Positions 24,003 to 30,533 of a stretch of DNA of 64,000 bases are shown piece by piece. Made by a program: the position numbers and the translations under genes. The notes below the pieces were generated by a model, which saw only the letters and a program-made list of their open reading frames with translations, did no database searches and was not told where the DNA came from. Within the stretch, counting starts at the first letter, position 1. Each line of letters begins with the position of its first letter. The stretch lies in the NCBI RefSeq assembly GCF_040536835.1, contig NZ_CP159578.1:3658001-3722000 (forward strand). The letters are read 5' to 3'. This DNA is from Salinicola endophyticus. GTDB taxonomy: Bacteria > Pseudomonadota > Gammaproteobacteria > Pseudomonadales > Halomonadaceae.

Positions 24003-24300
24003 GCGCCGACTGGCGGACGATGTCGGACACAGCCTACACGGTTTCCGAAATAAGCCCGGCATTAGCTCAGCTTGGCCTTAGCCGATAGATTAATCGTTTG
24101 TCACCCTTCGCCGCCATCCGCATTCTGTAACGATACCGCGAGACGCGAGGCGTCTACGCGCGTCTCCCCCTCGCCCAGCGGTTATCCGCTCATCTGTCAT
24201 TCGCCTGCTAGAGATGGCCTCGCCATCGGGAGTTCGAGTCTTGTCATCCGGTAATGCCTTCCACACCGCTTCTGCCCAGAGCGCCGACACGCGCATCGAG
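24003..24300. other. Leader region with tRNA-3'-half-like sequence
   Basis: 298 bases upstream of the gamma-butyrobetaine hydroxylase. Bases 24213-24250 contain a perfect GATGGC/GCCATC hairpin followed by GGGAGTTCGAGTC, resembling the variable arm and T-arm of a class II tRNA, but the acceptor stem and CCA do not complete. An in-frame ATG at 24214 would extend the hydroxylase by 29 residues. Confidence 0.35.
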
Positions 24301-25464
24301 ATGGCCGAGCTGCGCCGCTATCGCCAGGGCGAGGGCGCGCCCGACGTCGCGCTGGTGGAGGCCAGGCGGCAGTCACGGCGAGTGGTGCTGACCTGGGCCG
24401 ACGGCAGTCAAGGCGAGTTCCCCCAGCGCTGGCTGCGCGATCACTGCGCTTGCTCGGCGTGCCGCCACCCGCTGACCCGAGAGCGGCTCTACTCGCTGCT
24501 CGACGACCCGCTGTGGGCGCGTCTGGGCAACGACGATGCGGTGGCCGAGCTGGAGGTTGCCGCCGACTGCCTGAGCCTGATCTGGGCCGACGGCCATCGT
24601 TCGCGCTTCGATGCCGGCTGGCTGCATCAGCGCCGTCCCGGCCAAGCGCGGGACACCCTGCTGCCCCGCGCCGAGCCGTGGCAGCCCGGCTTCGCGCCGC
24701 GCCACGTGGCCTATGCCGACTTCGACGACAGCCAGGCCGGGCGCCGCCGCTGGATCGAGGCGCTGCTGCGCGACGGCCTGGTGCTGCTCGACGACGGCCC
24801 GCGCGAGCGGGAGACGGTCTCTCGCATCGCCGAACACATCGGTCCCCAGCGCGCCACCAACTTCGGCGCCCGCTTCGATGTGCGCTCGGTGCCCAATCCG
24901 AACAACGCGGCCTATACCGCGATCGGCCTGGAGCTGCACACCGATCTGCCCAACTGGCGTCAGCCGCCGGACATCCAGCTGCTCTACTGCCTGGAGAACG
25001 ACGCTGAAGGTGGCGAATCGAGTTTCACCGACGGCTTTGCCGCGGCGCGCGAGCTGCGTCAGCGTGACCCGCAGGCGTTTCGGGTGCTCAGCGAGACGCC
25101 GATCGACTTCCGTTTCCAGGACGAAGGTCACGATATCGCCGTGCGCCAGCCGGTCATCGACCTGGATGCCGCCGGTGAGCCGCGCGAAATCCGCTTCAAC
25201 AACTGGATTCGCGATACCCTGAGCCTGCCGCTGGCGCAGATCGACGCCTGGTACGATGCCTACCACGCTTTCTGGCAGCTCCTGCGCGAGCCGCAGCGCC
25301 GGGTCGAACTGAGCCTGGCGCCGGGGCAGATGGTGGCTTTCGACAACCGTCGCGTGCTGCACGGGCGTCACGCCTTCGACCCCAACACCGGCAAGCGCCA
25401 CCTGCAGGGCACTTATCTCGACCTCGACATGCTGCAGTCACATCTGCGCGTGCTGACACGCTGA
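24301..25464 (+). CDS. Gamma-butyrobetaine dioxygenase-family enzyme
   Basis: A 387-residue Fe(II)/2-oxoglutarate dioxygenase that converts gamma-butyrobetaine to carnitine in characterised members. The N-terminal DUF971-like zinc domain shows WLRDHCACSACRHP with Cys49, Cys51 and Cys54. The catalytic domain has His213-x-Asp215 (LELHTDLPN) and the second His354 in RRVLHGRHAF, with an Arg shortly after that could bind 2-oxoglutarate. The start at 24301 gives the family length; an upstream ATG at 24214 would add a non-conserved extension. A betaine/choline-type binding protein gene follows 47 bases later, consistent with quaternary-amine metabolism. Confidence 0.9.
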   Translation: MAELRRYRQGEGAPDVALVEARRQSRRVVLTWADGSQGEFPQRWLRDHCACSACRHPLTRERLYSLLDDPLWARLGNDDAVAELEVAADCLSLIWADGHRSRFDAGWLHQRRPGQARDTLLPRAEPWQPGFAPRHVAYADFDDSQAGRRRWIEALLRDGLVLLDDGPRERETVSRIAEHIGPQRATNFGARFDVRSVPNPNNAAYTAIGLELHTDLPNWRQPPDIQLLYCLENDAEGGESSFTDGFAAARELRQRDPQAFRVLSETPIDFRFQDEGHDIAVRQPVIDLDAAGEPREIRFNNWIRDTLSLPLAQIDAWYDAYHAFWQLLREPQRRVELSLAPGQMVAFDNRRVLHGRHAFDPNTGKRHLQGTYLDLDMLQSHLRVLTR

Positions 25465-25511
25465 GAGACCGCACCACCGCTAGCCCTTACCCGCTATCAA
25501 GGAGAATGACA

Positions 25512-26453
25512 ATGAGATATGCGACCACCCTGCCCGCCCTGCTGCTGAGCGCCGGCCTGAGTCTGAGCGCCATGCCGACGGCCCAGGCCGCGGACGACAG
25601 TATCGTCTTCGGCGCGCCCGCCTGGCCCGGTATCAGCGTCAAGACCGAGATCGCCAGCCAGTTGCTGAGCACGCTTGGCTATCATCCGAAGGCTCAGGAG
25701 ATCGGGCTGCAGGTCATCTACCAGGGTATGGACAGCGGTGACGTCGATGTCTTTCTGGGGGCCTGGCTGCCGGCCCAGCAGCCGATGCTGGCGCCGCTGG
25801 AGGAGAAGGGCAGCGTGCGCCGCCTGGCCACCAACGTGACCGGCGCGCAGATGACACTGGCGGTGCCCGAGTATGTCTACGAGAGCGGCATCACCTCGTT
25901 CGCCGACCTCGATGCCCATCGCGACGAATTCGGCGGCGAGATCTACGGTTTCGGTGCCGGCTCGGCGGCGAGCGAGATCCTACACAAGGCGATCGACGCC
26001 GACACCTGGGGGTTGGGTGACTGGACGCTGGTCGACACCAGCACGGTAGGCATGCTCAGCGCGGTCAAGAGCCACATCGACAACCACGAGCCGATCGTGT
26101 GGGTCGGCTGGAAGCCGCACTGGATGAACCTCGAGTTTCCCATGCACTACCTCAGCGACAGCAAGAATCTGTTCGGCAAGGGCAACGGCGCCAGCGACGT
26201 GCGCACGCTGATGGCCAGCAAATATGCCGACGCGCATCCCAACCTGGTGACCTTCTTCGATCAGTTCACCTTCTCCTCGGCCGAGCAGAGCTGGATGATC
26301 CAGCAGTACGGCCAGGTCGGGGAGTCACAGCAGGCGGTGGCCAAGGCGTGGATCACCGCGCATCCAGAAGAGGTACAGACGATGCTGAAGGGCGTCGAGA
26401 CCACCGCCGGCGAGCCCGCCTGGCCGGCGGTGAAGGCAGCGTTCTCGCTGTGA
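25512..26453 (+). CDS. Glycine betaine/choline/carnitine ABC transporter substrate-binding protein (ProX/ChoX-like)
   Basis: A 313-residue periplasmic binding protein. The signal peptide LLLSAGLSLSAMPTAQA ends near residue 26. The OpuAC domain shows IVFGAPAWPGISVKTEIASQ, the GDVDVFLGAWLPAQ segment, and WVGWKPHWMNLEF near residue 200; the Trp residues are candidates for the aromatic cage around a quaternary ammonium group, as in ChoX and ProX. The AAGGAG site at 25499-25504 fits ATG 25512 better than the in-frame ATG at 25506. Together with the upstream dioxygenase it suggests uptake of betaine, choline, carnitine or butyrobetaine. No permease or ATPase gene is adjacent. Confidence 0.92.
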   Translation: MRYATTLPALLLSAGLSLSAMPTAQAADDSIVFGAPAWPGISVKTEIASQLLSTLGYHPKAQEIGLQVIYQGMDSGDVDVFLGAWLPAQQPMLAPLEEKGSVRRLATNVTGAQMTLAVPEYVYESGITSFADLDAHRDEFGGEIYGFGAGSAASEILHKAIDADTWGLGDWTLVDTSTVGMLSAVKSHIDNHEPIVWVGWKPHWMNLEFPMHYLSDSKNLFGKGNGASDVRTLMASKYADAHPNLVTFFDQFTFSSAEQSWMIQQYGQVGESQQAVAKAWITAHPEEVQTMLKGVETTAGEPAWPAVKAAFSL

Positions 26454-26552
26454 TCCACGCTGGCTGAGGCCGCACCGGCCGGAGCGCCGAGCGCGCTCCG
26501 CCATCACGGCAAAAAAGCGTTACATTTTTTCGAGATTTTTTGGGGACACGCC

Positions 26553-26640
26553 GGGAACTATCCCTCACACGGGCACTCTGAGTCAGTGTTCCCTTGAATG
26601 ATCCCTTATTTGCCCACCATCCCCTGGTGGGCATTTTTTT
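26553..26640 (+). ncRNA. Possible structured 3'UTR or small RNA ending in a strong terminator
   Basis: Starting 100 bases after the binding-protein gene, GGGAAC (26553-26558) can pair with GTTCCC (26588-26593) enclosing an inner CACT/AGTG hairpin, followed by a perfect terminator at 26611-26640. This could be a processed 3'UTR-derived RNA or an independent sRNA; a promoter is not obvious. Confidence 0.3.
26611..26640 (+). terminator. Rho-independent terminator
   Basis: A perfect 9-base stem TGCCCACCA/TGGTGGGCA with a five-base TCCCC loop and seven T residues. It lies 158 bases after the ProX-like gene, between that gene and the convergent LysR gene. Confidence 0.92.
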
Positions 26641-26714
26641 GTCTGGCTTTTTTCCGGGCCACCCCCGGGCGCCGCACGGCAAGTCGCAGCATGCCGGTAC
26701 GCGTCGTACCCAAG

Positions 26715-27641
26715 CTAGGGTAGCGGCGGCACCCGCCCCGCCATCTCCGCCACCATGAACTCGGCGAAGCGTTTGACCCGCAGGCTCTCTCGCGCACGCG
26801 CGCTGTAAAGCAGGTGGAAGTCCGCGGCCACGCCGCGCCACTCGGGCAGCAGCTCGACCAACTCCCCGCGTGCGAGCAGCCCATGCACGTCCCACCAGGA
26901 GCGCAGCAGCACACCGTGGCCATCACGCGCCAGCCGGGTCATCGCCTCGCCGTCGTTGCTCGACAGCCGGCCGTGCACGCGCACCGTACGCTGCTCATGC
27001 GGGTCGGCCTTGGTCTCGAAGCGCCACAACGCATAGTCGGTATCGTTCTCGCGGATCACCAGGCAGTCGTGCTGGGCCAGATCTTCCGGTGTGCGCAGCG
27101 GTGGCCGGCTGGCCACATAGGCCGGGGCCGCACACAGGATGCGACGGTTGGCGAGCAGCCGCCGGGCAACCCAGCGTGCATCCGGCGGCTCACCCACTCG
27201 GATGTGGATATCCATGCCCTGGGCATCGAGCCCGCGGGGGAAGTTGCTCAGTTCCAGCTGCAGTGAGAGTTGGGGATGGCAGGCGGCGAAGCGCGACAGC
27301 AGCGGCGCCACATGGCGCCGGCCGAAGCCGAAGGTGGCATTGACGTGCAGTCGCCCGCTCAGCGCCGAGCCCTGCTCGCGCAGCGAATTCTCGAGCTCGC
27401 CGAGATCGTCGAGGATCAGCGCACCGCGCTGTAGATAGCGCTCCCCCTCCGGGGTGAGCGTCAGGCGCCGAGTGGTGCGGATCGCCAGCGCCACGCCCAG
27501 CCGCAGCTCCAACTGCTGCAGCCGCTTGCTGACCGCAGAGAGAGATACCCCCAGCTCGCGCGCCGCCCCGGTCAGGCTGCGCGCCCGGGCGATATGCTGG
27601 AAAAAGGCCAGATCGTCGAGCGCCGCCACGCCATTCTCCAC
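26715..27641 (-). CDS. LysR-family regulator (DmlR/TtdR-like)
   Basis: A 308-residue LysR regulator: HTH core LTGAARELGVSLSAVSKRLQ at residues 23-42, then the effector domain with RLHVNATFGFGRRHVAPLL and MDIHIRVGEPPDARWVARRL. It is divergent from the dehalogenase-like and dmlA genes, with 99 bases between. In E. coli the LysR regulator DmlR sits next to and activates dmlA, so a similar role here is likely but not proven. The start at 27641 (MENGVAALDDLAFFQHIA) fits the family. Confidence 0.92.
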   Translation of the reverse strand: MENGVAALDDLAFFQHIARARSLTGAARELGVSLSAVSKRLQQLELRLGVALAIRTTRRLTLTPEGERYLQRGALILDDLGELENSLREQGSALSGRLHVNATFGFGRRHVAPLLSRFAACHPQLSLQLELSNFPRGLDAQGMDIHIRVGEPPDARWVARRLLANRRILCAAPAYVASRPPLRTPEDLAQHDCLVIRENDTDYALWRFETKADPHEQRTVRVHGRLSSNDGEAMTRLARDGHGVLLRSWWDVHGLLARGELVELLPEWRGVAADFHLLYSARARESLRVKRFAEFMVAEMAGRVPPLP

Positions 27642-27740
27642 CTGTATTCAACAATGGATTGCATGATAGCCCGATTATCGCCATGGCGAGAGGGCCTACA
27701 CTGCAGGCGTCTCTGCAGACAGGCAGCGCGAGGAGAGAAC

Positions 27741-28622
27741 ATGTTCCCAGGATTCGAACACGCCACCATCGAAGTCGCCGCGAATGTCTCCATTACCGGC
27801 GTGATCGGCGGCTCGGGTCCGCCGCTCCTGCTGCTGCATGGCCATCCGCAGACCCACGTCATCTGGCATCGCCTGGCACCGGCGCTGGCCGAGCATTACA
27901 CCGTCGTCGCCACCGACCTGCGTGGCTACGGCGATGCCAGCAAGCCACCGGGCGAGCCGCAACACGCCAACTACAGCAAGCGCCGCATGGCCGCCGATCA
28001 GGTCGCGGTCATGGATAAGCTCGGCTTCGACAGCTTCTTTCTGTGCGGGCATGACCGCGGTGGCCGGGTCGCCCATCGTCTAGCGCTCGACCATCCCGAG
28101 CGGGTACGCAAGCTGATGGTGCTGGATATCGCACCGACCCTGGCGATGTACGAGGCGACCGATCTCACTTTCGCCACCGCCTACTGGCACTGGTTCTTCC
28201 TGATCCAGCCGGCGCCGCTGCCGGAGTCGTGGATCGAAGCCGCACCGGCTGAGTACGTCACCCGCATCATGGGCAGCCGCCACGCGGGGCTGGCGCCGTT
28301 CGACCCCGCCGCCATTGCCGAGTACCAACGCTGTCTCGCCCTGCCCGGCGCCGCCCACGGGCTGTGCGAGGACTATCGTGCCGCCCGCGGCATCGATCTC
28401 GAACACGACCGCGCCGACCGCACTGCCGGGCGCCACCTCACCCGCCCGCTACGGGTGCTGTGGGGTGCACACGGCGTGATCGAGCGCTGCTTCGACGCCT
28501 TGGCCGAATGGCGCGCGGTCTCCGTCGCCGAGGTCGACGGCGAGGCCCTGCCCTGCGGCCACTATCTACCCGAGGAGGCGCCCGCTGGCGTGCTCCGTCA
28601 TCTCATCGACTTCATGAGGTAA
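27741..28622 (+). CDS. Alpha/beta hydrolase, haloacetate (fluoroacetate) dehalogenase-like
   Basis: A 293-residue alpha/beta hydrolase with the layout of fluoroacetate dehalogenase: nucleophile Asp105 followed by Arg106 and Arg109 in GHDRGGRVAHR, the halide-site His150-Trp151 in AYWHWFFLIQPAPLPE, and a C-terminal His in LPCGHYLPEEAP. Oxyanion-hole segment LLLLHGHPQTHVIWH. These match the residues used for haloacetate hydrolysis (Asp110, Arg111, Arg114, His155, Trp156 and His280 in the Rhodopseudomonas enzyme). The natural substrate may still be another 2-substituted short acid. dmlA follows after 5 bases, so the two are cotranscribed. The ATG has a GAGGAGAG site. Confidence 0.88.
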   Translation: MFPGFEHATIEVAANVSITGVIGGSGPPLLLLHGHPQTHVIWHRLAPALAEHYTVVATDLRGYGDASKPPGEPQHANYSKRRMAADQVAVMDKLGFDSFFLCGHDRGGRVAHRLALDHPERVRKLMVLDIAPTLAMYEATDLTFATAYWHWFFLIQPAPLPESWIEAAPAEYVTRIMGSRHAGLAPFDPAAIAEYQRCLALPGAAHGLCEDYRAARGIDLEHDRADRTAGRHLTRPLRVLWGAHGVIERCFDALAEWRAVSVAEVDGEALPCGHYLPEEAPAGVLRHLIDFMR

Positions 28623-28627
28623 TCCCC

Positions 28628-29704
28628 ATGGCCAGCCAGACCCATCGCATCGCCGTCATCCCCGGCGACGGCATCGGTACAGAAGTGGTGCCTGAAGGCC
28701 TGCGCGTGCTCGAGGCCGCCGCCCGCCGCTTCGATATCGCGCTCGAGTTCGAGACGTTCGCATTCGGTAGCTGCGACTACTACCTCGAACACGGCCAGAT
28801 GCTGCCGGACGACTGGTTCGACACCCTGTCGCGGTTCGACGCCATCTTCTACGGCGCAGTGGGCTGGCCGGAGAAGGTACCCGACCATATCTCGCTGTGG
28901 GGCTCGCTGCTGCAGTTCCGGCGCCATTTCGACCAGTACATCAACCTGCGCCCCTGCCGGCTGATGCCGGGCATCAAGAGCCCGCTGGCGGACCGCCACC
29001 CCGGCGACATCGACTTCTACGTGGTGCGCGAGAACACCGAGGGCGAGTACTCGAGCATCGGCGGCAAGATCTTCGAGGGCACCGAGCGCGAGACGGTGAT
29101 GCAGGAGACGGTGATGACGCGTACCGGGGTGGACCGGGTGCTCAAGTACGCTTTCGAGCTGGCCCAGAGCCGCCCACGCAAGAAGCTGACCTCGGCGACC
29201 AAGTCCAACGGCATCTCGATCACCATGCCCTACTGGGACGAACGGGTGAAGGCGATGGCGTCGCACTACCCCGAAATCGGCGTGGATCAGTTTCATATCG
29301 ATATCCTGACCGCCAATTTCGTCCTGCACCCGGACTGGTTCGACGTCGTCGTCGCCAGCAACCTGTTCGGCGACATCCTCTCCGACCTCGGCCCGGCCTG
29401 TACCGGCACCATCGGCATTGCGCCCTCGGCCAACATCAATCCCGAGGGCAAGTTCCCCAGCCTGTTCGAGCCGGTCCACGGCAGCGCCCCGGATATCGCC
29501 GGCCAGGGCATTGCCAACCCGATCGGCCAGATCTGGTGCGGCGCGATGATGCTCGAGCATCTGGGGCACGATGCCGCCGGCGCCGCCATCGTCAGCGCCA
29601 TCGAACGCGTACTGGCCAGCGACGACCGCACGCTGCTCACCCCGGACATCAAGGGCCAGGGCACCACCGAAAGCCTGGGCCGGGCAATCGCCGAGGCACT
29701 CTGA
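28628..29704 (+). CDS. dmlA: D-malate / tartrate dehydrogenase (decarboxylating)
   Basis: A 358-residue NAD-dependent enzyme of the isocitrate/isopropylmalate dehydrogenase family. Signatures: HRIAVIPGDGIGTEVVPEG at the start, LRPCRLMPGIKSPL, VVRENTEGEYSSIGG (ENTEGEY is characteristic), the NAD-binding and substrate segment DVVVASNLFGDILSDLGPA, and FEPVHGSAPDIAGQGIANP. The tartrate/D-malate branch is favoured over LeuB by the REALLY-type ENTEGEYS segment and the gene context with a DmlR-like regulator. It probably oxidises D-malate to pyruvate; cotranscribed with the preceding dehalogenase-like hydrolase, which could generate 2-hydroxy acids. Confidence 0.92.
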   Translation: MASQTHRIAVIPGDGIGTEVVPEGLRVLEAAARRFDIALEFETFAFGSCDYYLEHGQMLPDDWFDTLSRFDAIFYGAVGWPEKVPDHISLWGSLLQFRRHFDQYINLRPCRLMPGIKSPLADRHPGDIDFYVVRENTEGEYSSIGGKIFEGTERETVMQETVMTRTGVDRVLKYAFELAQSRPRKKLTSATKSNGISITMPYWDERVKAMASHYPEIGVDQFHIDILTANFVLHPDWFDVVVASNLFGDILSDLGPACTGTIGIAPSANINPEGKFPSLFEPVHGSAPDIAGQGIANPIGQIWCGAMMLEHLGHDAAGAAIVSAIERVLASDDRTLLTPDIKGQGTTESLGRAIAEAL

Positions 29705-29770
29705 TCGCGACGCGACCGGCAAGCCCTGGAGTAGCCGTGCTACGCCGGGGCGCGCGGCGGTAGGGGCCAG

Positions 29771-30505
29771 TCAACTAGCGGTGCGAGTCAGACGATACTG
29801 CTGCTCCAGCTCGTGGTAGAGCGCCGCGTAGAGCGGCTGAAAGGTCTGGCTGAGTTCGCGCTCGGCACGTCGCTGGTCGATATAGAACGCCGCCCGCACA
29901 CCGAGCAGCTCGACGGTCGGGCTCACCTGGGCGAAACGCAGCCCGGCCCTGGCCAGCAGGCGCTGAAAGCGTGGCTCGATCATCGCTAGAACGTGAGGAC
30001 GGTCAAGCAGACCACTCAGGGCGGTAGCGCATAGGTTCAGACCAATACCGAGGGTCATGAACGTCTGACGACCGTGTTGTTGCAGCAGCTGCTTCTCCTG
30101 CGCCGATGCACTCCCACTCCCACCACCAGTGCGAAAATAGTAGGGAATGGCGACACGCGATATTTCGCAGAGGTGCGTCCTGGAGAGTGGAACGTCTCCC
30201 ATATCGATAGTGATGCCTAAATGCGAACAGTGCTCCTCGACGGGTAGAATGACCGCCTCGCCATCATCCCCAGTCGCCTTGACCACCCGCAAACATCCGA
30301 CGATTATCCCTGTTTCGCGATGCGCCACGAGACAGTGCAGGGCATTGTCATCGAATGCGTCCCTCTCGACGCGATCGTGCTGATCGATGCTGAAAAACCC
30401 GAGCTCTTCGCAAAACACCCGATGACGGAGCTGAAAGGCACACCGCTTGTCGTCTTCGGACAGTGCCAGTCTGAAGTGAAAAATCGTCAGCAATGCGTCC
30501 GTCAC
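29771..30505 (-). CDS. FeeM/PEP-CTERM-associated acyltransferase-like protein (N-acyl amino acid synthase type)
   Basis: A GNAT-fold acyltransferase of the group that includes N-acyl amino acid synthases and exosortase-associated acyltransferases, which use acyl-ACP. Seen: CAFQLRHRVFCEELGFF (core LRHRVFCEELGF), HCLVAHRETGIIVGCLRVVK, and LCEISRVAIPYYFRT, the conserved ExSRxAI motif, followed by ALLxxLGxxL-like helices. There is no ATG in a sensible place. I use a GTG at 30505 (244 residues, normal length); TTG codons at 30574 or near 30540 are alternatives, and the frame is open to 30679, overlapping the end of the GGDEF-EAL gene. It is the last gene of the cassette 2 operon. No exosortase is in the window. 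Confidence 0.72.
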   Translation of the reverse strand: MTDALLTIFHFRLALSEDDKRCAFQLRHRVFCEELGFFSIDQHDRVERDAFDDNALHCLVAHRETGIIVGCLRVVKATGDDGEAVILPVEEHCSHLGITIDMGDVPLSRTHLCEISRVAIPYYFRTGGGSGSASAQEKQLLQQHGRQTFMTLGIGLNLCATALSGLLDRPHVLAMIEPRFQRLLARAGLRFAQVSPTVELLGVRAAFYIDQRRAERELSQTFQPLYAALYHELEQQYRLTRTAS

Positions 30506-30533
30506 ACCAGCGATCGAGCGAGGCTGCGAGAGC

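Noticed and set aside
24058..24083. tRNA D-arm-like string near ggcattagctcagcttgg
   Set aside because: No acceptor, anticodon or T-arm fits at the right distances; similarity is limited to one motif.
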